Assembly (NCBI GenBank): GCA_900544845.1
Contig: UQWV01000024.1
Coordinates: 1-30,871 of the forward strand
DNA: 30,871 nt
Origin: an uncultured Collinsella sp.
GTDB taxonomy: Bacteria > Actinomycetota > Coriobacteriia > Coriobacteriales > Coriobacteriaceae
Direction: 5' to 3'
The notes beneath the pieces were generated by a model. The model was not told where the DNA came from and did no database searches. It worked only from the letters and a program-made list of their open reading frames with translations. Positions 18,275-26,182 of the stretch are shown here, one piece after another. Every line of letters begins with the position of its first letter. The first letter of the stretch is position 1. Position numbers and translations under genes: made by a program.

Positions 18275-19504
18275 CTACACGCGTGTGGCGTCCTTGGGGC
18301 TCATGGTCATACTCTGAAAACGGTTCTCCATATATTCGTTATCGAAATGCTTGTCATAGAACTGTGCGACGGGAATATTTCGAACGGTTCCGTTGACGCG
18401 CTGATACCAATAGTCGAGCGATTGCAACGTCATGACGCCGTCGATCAACATGACGGCGGTCAGGATGACGGTAGCAGAGTAGCGGCGTTTCCATGGAATC
18501 ATATTGATGAGCTTAAGCAGGCGCGGCAGCAAGACCTTGATCCAGATGAGGCCACCCAGGCCCCACATGCAGGCAAACGGCGTGCATGTGCGTCCCCCGG
18601 TCAATACCGCGATGGGATCGGGCATGCCGAATAGCCTAATGTGTGAATAGCTCCACGACACCACGCCAAATGAGGTCTGCATAAACCAGCCTACAAACAC
18701 CTCGAAAGCGCCGCCGATCAGGGCACTTACCAGGAAAATGATCAGAGGATTCTTTTTATAGAAGCGGTTGAGCGCCATGGTCATGAGCACCGCGCCAAAT
18801 CCGTAGATGGGGCTAAAGGGGCCAAATAGCATACCGGCACGGTCCTGATAGACGCCGGGATCGACGACGACCATATGCCAGACTTCCTCGAGAATGAGAC
18901 CTAACACGCTGCAGACGAAGAATACCCAGAACAGGTTGAAGTAGTTGAGCTTGATGTAGCCCTCGCCGGTTTCGTCGCGGCCGAGCATCCCCTCGGCGGC
19001 GGCGTCGCGGTCGAGCATCTCCTGCAGGCGGCGCTGCAGTTCGCGCTCCTGGCGAAGCGTAGGATCGACGGTGGCTGAAAGCGCGATGAGGATACCGAGC
19101 TGAATAGCGGGACGAAGCAAGAAGAGCCCGATACCTTGGAGCATCACGTCGACCAAAAGCTCGACGACGGTGAATGCAATAAGGATATAGGACAGGCGGG
19201 CGGCGTTGCGGCGCTGGTTTCTGATAAGGTCCAGGCCAAAGATGATCAGGATGACGGCACTTGCCGCAGAGAGCATGATGCCGGCGACGATGAGTCCAAC
19301 CGCGACGAGCGTGTTGTCGCCGAGCTTGGCGGCGGCGTTGCCGTTAATGAGCGCGGTGATGACCTGCCACATAAAGGCGGCGACCGACGGGAGTGTGCCC
19401 ACGCCGGACAGGATGCACAGGACGGCGTACACCTTAATGATGAGGGGAATCTTCTTGACCTCCGTGGCGCTGGGGACGCTGGGGTCGAGTTCGTTTCGAT
19501 CCAT
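18275..19504 (-). CDS. CmpB-family putative ABC transporter permease, multi-span membrane protein
   Basis: A 409-residue membrane protein. Residues 1-160 contain about four hydrophobic spans. A charged helical linker follows (RQERELQRRLQEMLDRDAAAEG). The second half is the CmpB/DUF1113-type domain, recognised by NLFWVFFVCSVLGLILEEVW and GMLFGPFSPIYGFGAVL, with three or four more spans. The name 'ABC transporter permease' is historical; the substrate is unknown and no ATPase gene is adjacent. The C-terminal tail (about 60 residues after the last span) is soluble. The start ATG, at 19504 on the minus strand, has AAAGG seven nucleotides upstream. It is transcribed divergently from purF across a 285-bp gap. 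Confidence 0.8.
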   Translation of the reverse strand: MDRNELDPSVPSATEVKKIPLIIKVYAVLCILSGVGTLPSVAAFMWQVITALINGNAAAKLGDNTLVAVGLIVAGIMLSAASAVILIIFGLDLIRNQRRNAARLSYILIAFTVVELLVDVMLQGIGLFLLRPAIQLGILIALSATVDPTLRQERELQRRLQEMLDRDAAAEGMLGRDETGEGYIKLNYFNLFWVFFVCSVLGLILEEVWHMVVVDPGVYQDRAGMLFGPFSPIYGFGAVLMTMALNRFYKKNPLIIFLVSALIGGAFEVFVGWFMQTSFGVVSWSYSHIRLFGMPDPIAVLTGGRTCTPFACMWGLGGLIWIKVLLPRLLKLINMIPWKRRYSATVILTAVMLIDGVMTLQSLDYWYQRVNGTVRNIPVAQFYDKHFDNEYMENRFQSMTMSPKDATRV

Positions 19505-19789
19505 ACAGAACCTTTCTCGCTTTGTCCTAGGTTACAAGGATACGCCGCCAACCTGCCAAAAGACAGGACGAACGTCCCAATTGCAACAATGCAACCCTCA
19601 ACGGTGGACGCGGCGGCCACCTGGGGGCGTGGGCGCTTGCACTGGACAGACCAATAAAATGTTTGGTCGCAAAACGGATAATAAGCTCGGTGGGCTTTTA
19701 AAAAGCGCTGCTCATGCGCGGGGGAGCGCGTCGCGCCGTGCGTATAATAAGGCGGGTAACGCCAAAATACGAGGCTCTGAGGGGATGCC
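19505..19789. promoter_or_regulatory. Divergent promoter region between the CmpB-like gene and purF
   Basis: For purF, TATAAT (19743-19748), 42 bases before the start codon, is a perfect -10, but no good -35 lies 16-18 bp upstream. GACCAA (19649-19654) and TTGGTC (19663-19668) form an inverted repeat around TAAAAT, a possible operator. TTGCA/TGCAA (near 19581-19594) is a smaller one. At 19551-19579 the minus strand reads GGGACGTTCGTCC, then TTTTGGCAGGT, resembling the family B core plus one arm, but no matching second arm is seen. Confidence 0.4.
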
Positions 19790-21460
19790 ATGTCTCAAGA
19801 AACCATCCGCGCGGCCGAGCGTGCCGCGGGACAGGTGAACGCCATGTCGACGTATGATCCGGACTCCGACCAGCTGCATGAGGAATGCGGCATTTTTGGT
19901 GTGTGGGCGCCCGATCGCGACGTGGCTCGACTGACGTACTTTGGCCTGCGTGCACTGCAGCACCGCGGCCAGGAATCGGCGGGAATCGCCGTGGGCGATG
20001 GCGGCACGGTTATGGTTCGCAAGGATCTGGGCCTGCTCGACCGTGTGTTCTCCAACGCCGACCTGTCGACGCTCTCCGGCCAGCTGGCTGTGGGTCACGT
20101 GCGCTATGGCACCGCCGGCGCCAAAAGCTGGGAAGCCTCGCAGCCACATCTTTCGACCATTAATAGCGTCATCATCGCACTTGCGCACAACGGTACCCTC
20201 GTCAACACCGACGAGCTGCGCCGTCAGCTGATTGAGCTGGGCGTGCCGTTCCTCTCCAACTCGGATTCCGAGGTCGCGACCAAGCTCATCGGCTACTTTA
20301 CCCAACGCACGGGCCACCTGCGCGAGGGCATTCGCAAGACCATGGAGCTCGTGCGCGGCGGCTACGCCATGACGCTCATTAACGAGCAGGCGCTCTACGC
20401 CTTCCGCGACCCGCACGGCATTCGCCCGCTCGTGCTGGGCAAACTCGTGGATGAGGGCCTGGACCAAGCCGACGCCGCATCCGTTTCGCAGCTGCCGTCG
20501 CAGGACGCCGCCGCGACGGTCGACGCCACCACCCATGTCACCCGCGCTGGCGGCTGGGTCGTCGCCTCCGAGACTTGTGCGCTCGACATTGTGGGCGCCG
20601 AGTACGTCCGCGACGTCCGTCCCGGTGAGATTTTGCGCATCAGCGCCGAGGGCCTGGTGTCCGAGCAGGGCGTGCCTGCCGCCGAAGAGCCTGCTAACTG
20701 CATCTTTGAGCAGGTCTACTTCGCCCGCCCCGACTCCATCATGAACGGCAAGAGCGTCTACGCCTGTCGTTATGACATGGGTCGTCAGCTGGCACATGAG
20801 GAGCCCGTCGAGGCCGACCTGGTCATCGGCGTGCCCGACTCCGGCCTGCCGCCCGCGGAGGGGTATTCGCACGAGAGCGGCATTCCCTTTGGCGAGGGCC
20901 TCATCAAGAACCGTTACGTGGGCCGCACGTTTATTGAGCCCACGCAGGAGCTGCGCGCCATGGGCGTGCGCATGAAGCTTAACCCGCTGCGCGACAATAT
21001 CGAGGGCAAGCGTCTGGTCGTGATCGACGACTCCATCGTGCGCGGCACCACCATGGTGCAGCTCGTCAAGATGCTGCGCAACGCCGGCGCCAAGGAGATT
21101 CACATCCGCATCAACTCGCCCGAGGTCATCTGGCCGTGCTTCTATGGCATCGATACCGACGTGCAGTCGCAGCTGATCAGCGCCAACAAGACGGTCGACG
21201 AGATTTGCGAGTACATCGGCGCCGATTCGCTAGCCTTCCTTTCGGTCGAGGGCCTGCTGAAGGTCATGCCCAAGGGCGGCTACTGCGATGCGTGCTTTAC
21301 CGGCCGCTACCCCGTGGCGATTCCCGAGAGCTTTGGCCGCGACAAGTTTATGGAGGGCTTTAAGCCCCGCAACCTGGATAAGCCACTGCACTTTGACGAC
21401 GACGCCGTGGTCGAGAAATACGACGACCGCAGCTGGGAAGAGGAGCACGGCGAGGCCTAA
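19790..21460 (+). CDS. purF: Amidophosphoribosyltransferase PurF
   Basis: Catalyses the first committed step of purine synthesis, PRPP plus glutamine to phosphoribosylamine. It is 556 residues. The glutaminase nucleophile is Cys33 in HEECGIFG, so a 32-residue leader must be removed. The PRPP loop is VVIDDSIVRGTT. Four cysteines (304, 450, 499 and 502) occupy the places of the [4Fe-4S] ligands of the Bacillus-type enzyme; the 146-residue spacing between the first two is the same as in Bacillus. This implies an oxygen-sensitive, cluster-containing enzyme. An Ala-rich insert of about 20 residues lies near residues 225-245 (PSQDAAATVDATTHV). Start ATG 19790 has GAGGGG five nucleotides upstream; an internal ATG at 19844 would shorten the leader but has no comparable site. 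Confidence 0.97.
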   Translation: MSQETIRAAERAAGQVNAMSTYDPDSDQLHEECGIFGVWAPDRDVARLTYFGLRALQHRGQESAGIAVGDGGTVMVRKDLGLLDRVFSNADLSTLSGQLAVGHVRYGTAGAKSWEASQPHLSTINSVIIALAHNGTLVNTDELRRQLIELGVPFLSNSDSEVATKLIGYFTQRTGHLREGIRKTMELVRGGYAMTLINEQALYAFRDPHGIRPLVLGKLVDEGLDQADAASVSQLPSQDAAATVDATTHVTRAGGWVVASETCALDIVGAEYVRDVRPGEILRISAEGLVSEQGVPAAEEPANCIFEQVYFARPDSIMNGKSVYACRYDMGRQLAHEEPVEADLVIGVPDSGLPPAEGYSHESGIPFGEGLIKNRYVGRTFIEPTQELRAMGVRMKLNPLRDNIEGKRLVVIDDSIVRGTTMVQLVKMLRNAGAKEIHIRINSPEVIWPCFYGIDTDVQSQLISANKTVDEICEYIGADSLAFLSVEGLLKVMPKGGYCDACFTGRYPVAIPESFGRDKFMEGFKPRNLDKPLHFDDDAVVEKYDDRSWEEEHGEA

Positions 21461-21499
21461 AACCTGCCATGTAGGGACAGGTTTATTTTGGCAGGTTTT
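21459..21499 (+). terminator. Terminator-like hairpin after purF with a family B core in its loop
   Basis: AAAACCTGCCA (21459-21469) pairs perfectly with TGGCAGGTTTT (21489-21499). The loop holds GGGACAGGTTTA, the family B core. It overlaps the purF stop codon and could end the purF transcript or only attenuate it ahead of purM. Confidence 0.7.
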
Positions 21500-21522
21500 A
21501 TCTGCTGTTTTGTTGATATGAC

Positions 21523-21547
21523 GGCGCGCACCGCTGCGGTGTGCGCC
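21523..21547 (+). repeat. GC-rich hairpin in the purF-purM gap
   Basis: GGCGCGCACCG (21523-21533) pairs with CGGTGTGCGCC (21537-21547) with one G-T pair and a 3-nt loop. No T-run follows, so it may be an RNA processing or stabilising structure between purF and purM. Confidence 0.5.
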
Positions 21548-21616
21548 GATATGAACGCAACTATGAGCACCGTTTGACGCCTGGGCGGCGGACGGTAGTG
21601 GGAGAGGAAGGCTCAG

Positions 21617-22720
21617 ATGAGCGACAGCAAACATGTGACGTATGAGGACGCCGGTGTCGATACCGCCGAGGGCGGCCGCGCCGTCGATGCGATTAAGCAG
21701 ATGGTCAAGGACACTAACCGCCCCGAGGTCATCGGCGGCATCGGTGGCTTTGGTGGCCTGTTTTCGGCCGCCGCGCTCAAGGATATGGAAGATCCGATCC
21801 TGATCAGCGGTACCGACGGCGTGGGCACCAAGCTCGTGCTCGCCCAGATCATGGACCGTCACGAGACGGTGGGCCAGGACCTGGTCGCCATGTGCGTCAA
21901 CGATATTTTGGCTTCGGGCGCCGAGCCGCTGTTCTTCTTGGACTACGTTGCCATTGGCCACATCGAGGCCGAGCACATGGCAAAGATCATCAAGGGCGTT
22001 GCCGACGGCTGCAAACTCGCGGGCTGCGCGCTCGTGGGTGGCGAGATGGCCGAGCACCCGGGCGTCATGGCTCCTGCCGACTACGACCTCGCTGGCTTTA
22101 CCGTGGGCGTCGTCGACCGTCCCAAGATGCTCGATCCCGCCAACGTCCGTCCCGGCGACGTGATTCTGGGCCTTCCTTCCACCGGCGTGCACTCCAACGG
22201 CTACTCGCTCGTGCGTAAGGTCATCGGCGTTGACGGCATTAAGCCGGGTACGCCCGAGGCCGCCGCTAAGGCCGAGGAGCTGAGCCGTCCGCTCGAGGAG
22301 CTCGGCGGTGCATCGCTGGCAGACGCTCTGTTGGCTCCTACGCGCATTTACGTCAAGCCGATTCTGGAGCTGCTCCGCGGTGGCGCCAACGTTCATGCCA
22401 TTGCCCACATCACCGGTGGCGGTATTACCGAGAACCTCAACCGCGCGCTCGCCGACGACGTCGACGCCGTGGTCACCCGCAACGGTGCCGAGATGGGCTG
22501 GGACGTTCCGCCCGTCATCACCTATGTGTCGCGCCAGGCCGAGCTTGCGCCCAACGAGGCGTGCAAGACCTTCAACATGGGCGTTGGCCTGTGCCTGATC
22601 GTCGCTCCCGAGGACGAGGCCGCGGTGACCGAGGCTCTGGTCGCGCTGGGCGAGAAGCCGTTCCGCGTGGGCGAGTGCGTCGAGGGCTCCGGTAAGGTTG
22701 TGTACTCCGATGAGCGCTAA
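21617..22720 (+). CDS. purM: Phosphoribosylformylglycinamidine cyclo-ligase PurM (AIR synthetase)
   Basis: Converts FGAM to aminoimidazole ribonucleotide with ATP. It is 367 residues, slightly above the usual 345-350. Recognised by TYEDAGVDTAEGGRAVDAIK at the N-terminus, the ATP-site region SGTDGVGTKLVLAQ, the core HETVGQDLVAMCVNDILASGAEPLFFLDY, LVGGEMAEHPGVM and HITGGGITENLNR. GAGAGGAAGG lies upstream of ATG 21617. It overlaps purN by 11 bases, so the two are translationally coupled. The gap to purF is 156 nt with two hairpins, so purM-purN may have some independent expression. Confidence 0.97.
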   Translation: MSDSKHVTYEDAGVDTAEGGRAVDAIKQMVKDTNRPEVIGGIGGFGGLFSAAALKDMEDPILISGTDGVGTKLVLAQIMDRHETVGQDLVAMCVNDILASGAEPLFFLDYVAIGHIEAEHMAKIIKGVADGCKLAGCALVGGEMAEHPGVMAPADYDLAGFTVGVVDRPKMLDPANVRPGDVILGLPSTGVHSNGYSLVRKVIGVDGIKPGTPEAAAKAEELSRPLEELGGASLADALLAPTRIYVKPILELLRGGANVHAIAHITGGGITENLNRALADDVDAVVTRNGAEMGWDVPPVITYVSRQAELAPNEACKTFNMGVGLCLIVAPEDEAAVTEALVALGEKPFRVGECVEGSGKVVYSDER

Positions 22721-23411
22721 CGAGCAGATGACTGCTGCCGAGGGCCTGGGCTTTGTGCCCTATAGCCGACCGACCGGCACTGATACCGTCGAGCCGCTCA
22801 AGATCGGCGTGCTCATCAGCGGGTCGGGTACCAACTTACAGGCGTTGATCGACCTGATCGCCGCCGGCGAGCTCAACGCTTCGATTGAGCTCGTGGTGTC
22901 GAGCCGCCCTTCGGCCAAGGGCTTGCAGCGCGCCGAGCGTGCGGGTATCCAGACACTCACGCTGTCCAAGGATGTCTATGCCGACCCCATCGCGGCCGAC
23001 GAGATCATCGCGCATGAGCTGCTCGAACGCGGCTGCGAGTACGTGGTGATGGCCGGTTACATGCGCATGGTGCACACGCCGCTGCTGGCGGCGTTCCCCA
23101 ATCGCGTGGTCAACCTGCATCCGGCGCTGCTGCCGAGCTTTACCGGTGCCCATGCGATTGACGATGCGTTTGCTCGCGGCGTCAAGGTGACCGGCGTGAC
23201 CGTGCACTTTGCCAACGAGATCTACGACAACGGCCCCATCATCGCCCAGCGTGCGCTGGCTGTTGAGGAGGGCTGGGACGTCGACACGCTCGAGGAGCAC
23301 ATCCACGCGATCGAGCATGTGCTGTATCCCGAGGTCGTGCAGATGCTCGCCGACGGTCGCGTTCACGTGTTGGAGAGCGGCAAGGTGGCAATTGATGCGC
23401 CTCGCGGCTAG
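22710..23411 (+). CDS. purN: Phosphoribosylglycinamide formyltransferase PurN
   Basis: Transfers formyl from 10-formyl-THF to GAR. It is 233 residues. Key motifs are the phosphate-binding GVLISGSGTNLQALID, the catalytic block HPALLPSFTGAHAIDDAFARG (Asn-x-His-Pro with VNLHPALLP) and GVTVHFANEIYDNGPII with the catalytic Asp. About 30 residues precede the usual N-terminus. Start: ATG 22710 lies within the 3' end of purM; a second ATG at 22728 is possible. An in-frame GTG-type extension to 22698 has no ribosome binding site. A terminator follows 30 nt after the stop, so purM-purN ends here. Confidence 0.96.
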   Translation: MSANEQMTAAEGLGFVPYSRPTGTDTVEPLKIGVLISGSGTNLQALIDLIAAGELNASIELVVSSRPSAKGLQRAERAGIQTLTLSKDVYADPIAADEIIAHELLERGCEYVVMAGYMRMVHTPLLAAFPNRVVNLHPALLPSFTGAHAIDDAFARGVKVTGVTVHFANEIYDNGPIIAQRALAVEEGWDVDTLEEHIHAIEHVLYPEVVQMLADGRVHVLESGKVAIDAPRG

Positions 23412-23441
23412 TGGCGCACAGTACAATTTAGCCGAGTAGTC

Positions 23442-23486
23442 AGGGTGGTCATTGGCGCCAAGGCGCAAGTGGCCACCCTTTGTTTT
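23442..23486 (+). terminator. Rho-independent terminator after purN
   Basis: AGGGTGGTCA (23442-23451) pairs with TGGCCACCCT (23470-23479) with one G-T pair, followed by TTGTTTT. The loop contains a further small inverted repeat, GGCGCC. Confidence 0.85.
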
Positions 23487-23490
23487 GGCA

Positions 23491-23515
23491 GTCATTGGGG
23501 ACGGTCTTTAACGAC
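23491..23515. repeat. Family B unit: core GGGGACGGTCTTTA with complementary arms
   Basis: GTCATT (23491-23496) and AACGAC (23510-23515) are complementary at five of six positions with one G-T pair. They enclose GGGGACGGTCTTTA. It directly follows the purN terminator. Confidence 0.55.
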
Positions 23516-23562
23516 TAGTCATTCAAGAACGTCGCAGGTGACTAGGTGAGAGAGGTGAGCGC

Positions 23563-24027
23563 ATGGCGGATAACGAAGCGCTGTTTACGCCTGAGCTGGT
23601 GTTTTTTGATTGGGAGTGTGCGACGCCGGATGAGGTGTTTGCGCGGCTCGAGGGTGAGCTTGCCCCACGCGGCTACATTGCCGATGGCTGGCTCAACGCC
23701 GTCCGCACGCGCGAGGACGCTTATCCCACGGGTCTCGCTATGCCGGCGGCAAACATCGCCATTCCGCATACCGATCCGGGATTTGTGGTCAAGCCCTATA
23801 TCGCTGTGGTAAAGCCCGCCGCACCTGTGACGTTCAACGCGATGGCGGGCATGGGCGCCCCGGTGCCGTCGCAGATCGTTATCAATCTGGGCATTGCCGA
23901 GCCGGGCGGCCAGGTCGAGGCCCTGCAAGCGCTCATGAATATCTTTATGGATGCCGACGCCGCGGCCGACGTGCTCGGCCAGACCACGCCGCAGGGCATG
24001 GTCGACGCCATCCGTCGACACTTTTAA
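23563..24027 (+). CDS. PTS EIIA component (fructose/galactitol type), orphan
   Basis: A 154-residue PTS_EIIA_2 domain protein that would take phosphate from HPr and pass it to an EIIB. The phosphorylated His is His69 in ANIAIPHTDPGFV. The region before it (REDAYPTGLAM) and VPSQIVINLGIA after it fit the galactitol/fructose EIIA group. Start ATG 23563 is preceded by GAGAGGTGAG. No EIIB, EIIC or regulator gene is near, so it either serves a remote permease or has a regulatory role. It is flanked on both sides by family B repeats. Confidence 0.88.
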   Translation: MADNEALFTPELVFFDWECATPDEVFARLEGELAPRGYIADGWLNAVRTREDAYPTGLAMPAANIAIPHTDPGFVVKPYIAVVKPAAPVTFNAMAGMGAPVPSQIVINLGIAEPGGQVEALQALMNIFMDADAAADVLGQTTPQGMVDAIRRHF

Positions 24028-24028
24028 G

Positions 24029-24145
24029 GCCGGCACTGGGGACCGTCCCTAACCGCCGGCAGAAAAGGAACGTCCCTAACTGCCAACTGCCAGACCTGTC
24101 CCCTTTGCACCAAAATGGTGCAGATTAACCTGTCCCCCATGCACC
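24029..24145. repeat. Cluster of family B units downstream of the EIIA gene
   Basis: Three units with different arms can be read. (1) GCCGGC (24029-24034 and 24055-24060) encloses ACTGGGGACCGTCCCTAACC. (2) GGCAG (24058-24062) and CTGCC (24080-24084) enclose a core that reads TTAGGGACGTTCC on the minus strand. (3) GGTGCA (24117-24122) and TGCACC (24140-24145) enclose a core reading GGGGGACAGGTTAATC on the minus strand. A fourth core, GGGGACAGG on the minus strand, lies at about 24094-24104 beside the hairpin TGCACCA/TGGTGCA. The direct repeat CTGTCCCC then TGCACCA occurs twice. Confidence 0.7.
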
Positions 24146-24166
24146 AGGTGTGCCGCGGGGGCTGCG

Positions 24167-24177
24167 TTGTGACACAA
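24167..24177. promoter_or_regulatory. Palindrome TTGTGACACAA before the foldase gene
   Basis: An exact 11-base palindrome, TTGTG-A-CACAA, lies 37 bases before the start codon of the foldase gene. Its position suits an operator. The regulator is not identifiable, and a chance palindrome is possible. Confidence 0.35.
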
Positions 24178-24213
24178 TGGCGTTTGTTCGATTCGTGATG
24201 CGAAAGGCCAAAC

Positions 24214-25437
24214 ATGGCAAATAAGAAAAAGAACCCCGAGGCCGTGCCGACGCCCGAGCAACAGGCTCGCACCGCCTCCAGCTCTCGTAAGAAGCAGCGC
24301 AAGACCTATGTGTCCAAGACCGTCAAGATCATCCTGGTGGTCATCGGCGTGCTGGCGATGCTGCTTTCCGTCTCGGCCATGGCGTGCTCCGGCCTGATGT
24401 CGCAGACCGAAAGCGCCAGCTCGGGCTATAAGCTTACTGGTGGCGTGGCTGCTACCATCAATGGCACCAACCTCACCGAGGACACCGTGACCAAGCAGAT
24501 CATGAGCATGCGTACGTCCTACGGCTACACCAAGGACAAGGACTGGGCGCAGTACCTGGTCGACAACGACCTCACGCCCAAGAAGTATCGCAAGCAGCTC
24601 ATTGACTCCTACACGCAGCAGATTCTGCTTCAGCAAGCGCAGAAGGAAAACGGCGTGACCGTCTCGGACGAGGAGGTCGAGAAGGCCTGGAAGGACGCCT
24701 GCAAGAGTGCCGGCGGCGCCAAGGCCTTTAAGAAGACGCTTAAGACCTATGGCTACACCGAGGACACCTACAAGGACTCGCTCAAGGAGAGCCTGGCACA
24801 GCAGAAACTCAAGGACGCGGTAGCACCCACAAGCAAGCCCAAGGACAGCGAGATCGTCGATTACATCAATGAGAACCTGTCCAACTACAATGACGCCCGT
24901 CGCTCGTCGAATATTCTGATCAAGGTCGATTCCGACGCTTCCGACGAGGACAAGGCCGCTGCCAAGGCCAAGGCGCAGGAGTGCCTGGACAAGATCAACT
25001 CCGGCGAGCTGAGCTTTGAGGACGCCGTAAAGCAGTACTCCGACGATACCGGCTCCAAGGATAAGAAGGGCGATGTGGGCTGGGACAAGCTCACCACCTT
25101 CGTCGACAGCTACCAGGCGGCGCTCGAGGTGCTCAACAAGGGCGATGTGAGCGACGTCGTCGAGTCGACCTATGGTTACCACATCATCAAGTGCACCGAC
25201 TACTTCCATGTCGATAATCAGGTCGATGACATTAAGCAGGTGCCCAAGGACATCAAGAAGTACGTCTCCAACGTGGTGAAGACGCAGGCGGCAAGCACCG
25301 CGTACAGCGAGTGGCTGGAGCAGTACAAGAAGGACGCCGACATCACCGTTAACCCCATGCCCAAGGACGTGCCCTATAACGTCAGCCTGAAGGGCGTCAC
25401 CAAGAGTTCGACCGGCGATTCGTCGACGACTGAGTAA
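24214..25437 (+). CDS. Membrane-anchored parvulin-type peptidyl-prolyl isomerase (PrsA/SurA-like foldase)
   Basis: A 407-residue foldase expected outside the membrane, helping secreted proteins fold. A basic cytoplasmic tail of about 36 residues precedes one hydrophobic segment (IILVVIGVLAMLLSVSAMA, about residues 41-59). The Cys after it (SAMACSG) is a poor lipobox, so an uncleaved anchor is more likely than a lipoprotein. Residues of about 80-225 form a SurA-N-like helical domain. The parvulin domain runs from RRSSNILIKV through SFEDAVKQYSDD and KKGDVGW to VVESTYGYHIIKC (about 228-330). A Ser/Thr-rich tail ends the protein. ATG 24214 has GAAAGG seven nucleotides upstream. yqeY follows after 54 nt. 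Confidence 0.88.
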   Translation: MANKKKNPEAVPTPEQQARTASSSRKKQRKTYVSKTVKIILVVIGVLAMLLSVSAMACSGLMSQTESASSGYKLTGGVAATINGTNLTEDTVTKQIMSMRTSYGYTKDKDWAQYLVDNDLTPKKYRKQLIDSYTQQILLQQAQKENGVTVSDEEVEKAWKDACKSAGGAKAFKKTLKTYGYTEDTYKDSLKESLAQQKLKDAVAPTSKPKDSEIVDYINENLSNYNDARRSSNILIKVDSDASDEDKAAAKAKAQECLDKINSGELSFEDAVKQYSDDTGSKDKKGDVGWDKLTTFVDSYQAALEVLNKGDVSDVVESTYGYHIIKCTDYFHVDNQVDDIKQVPKDIKKYVSNVVKTQAASTAYSEWLEQYKKDADITVNPMPKDVPYNVSLKGVTKSSTGDSSTTE

Positions 25438-25491
25438 TCATGGGGCGGTGCCCGCGTGAGTGCCGCCCACGCTATTGAGGAGGATTTGCAG

Positions 25492-25935
25492 ATGACCAAC
25501 GAAGAGCTGCAGAAGGAAATGATCGCGGCCATGAAGGCTAAGGACAAGGTTCGCCTGTCCATCATTCGCCAGGTCAAGGCCGAGGTGAAGAATATTGAGG
25601 TCAACGAGCGCCGCGATGTGACCGAGGAAGACGTCAACAACATGATCAAGCGTCTGATTAAGCAGACGAGCGAGACGCTGGAGATGTCCATCAAGGCCGG
25701 CACCGACCAAGAGCGTACCGACAACCTGACCGAGCAGGTCAAGATTCTGGAGAGCCTGCTGCCTGCGCAGGTTTCGGGCGAGGAGCTCGAGGCCCTGATC
25801 GAGCAGGTTATCGCCGAGCTGGGCGCCACGTCCAAGAAGCAGATGGGCCAGGTTATGGGCGCACTCGGCAAGGCCACCGGCGGAAACTTCGACAAGCCGG
25901 CAGCAGCAAAGATCGTCGGCGCTAAACTCGCGTAG
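25492..25935 (+). CDS. yqeY: GatB/YqeY domain protein
   Basis: A 147-residue helical protein of the YqeY family, which resembles the tRNA-binding tail of GatB and is of uncertain cellular role. Typical blocks are KAKDKVRLSIIRQVKAEVKN, EEDVNNMIKRLIKQ, LESLLPAQVSGEEL and the ending QMGQVMGALGKATGG. Start: ATG 25492 has GGAGG eight nucleotides upstream. An in-frame GTG at 25456 would add 12 residues that do not resemble the family and contain the ribosome binding site. It probably shares a transcript with the foldase gene and ends at the terminator at 25964. Confidence 0.92.
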   Translation: MTNEELQKEMIAAMKAKDKVRLSIIRQVKAEVKNIEVNERRDVTEEDVNNMIKRLIKQTSETLEMSIKAGTDQERTDNLTEQVKILESLLPAQVSGEELEALIEQVIAELGATSKKQMGQVMGALGKATGGNFDKPAAAKIVGAKLA

Positions 25936-25963
25936 GGGCCGAGCGGTACATAGTTGATGTTGA

Positions 25964-25996
25964 GGGGGCGTGGCCATAGCGGTCGCGCCCCTTTTT
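25964..25996 (+). terminator. Rho-independent terminator after yqeY
   Basis: GGGGCGTG (25965-25972) pairs with CGCGCCCC (25984-25991), with one G-T pair, followed by five T. Confidence 0.85.
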
Positions 25997-26008
25997 GCTG
26001 GGCTGGGT

Positions 26009-26077
26009 ACTCATTGGGGACAGGCTTAAATGAGTGCCCAATGAGCGGGTACTCATTTAAGCCTGTCCCCAATGAGT
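26009..26077. repeat. Inverted pair of family B units
   Basis: Unit 1 is ACTCATT, GGGGACAGGCTTA, AATGAGT (26009-26035). Unit 2 (26051-26077) is its exact reverse complement. Thus 27-bp perfect arms enclose a 15-nt loop, and each arm is itself a small hairpin with 7-bp stems. Two inverted copies with a short spacer is the layout of REPIN/BIME elements. It lies between the yqeY terminator and the ABC operon. Confidence 0.9.
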
Positions 26078-26182
26078 GGGTGGAAGGTTGCGGGTTCTTT
26101 ACGGGAATGTAGTGTGGGCTGCGGAAACGCGGTTCTTTCCGTACAATAGTTCAACTCGTGTAAACGCAGGGAAGGGACATTC

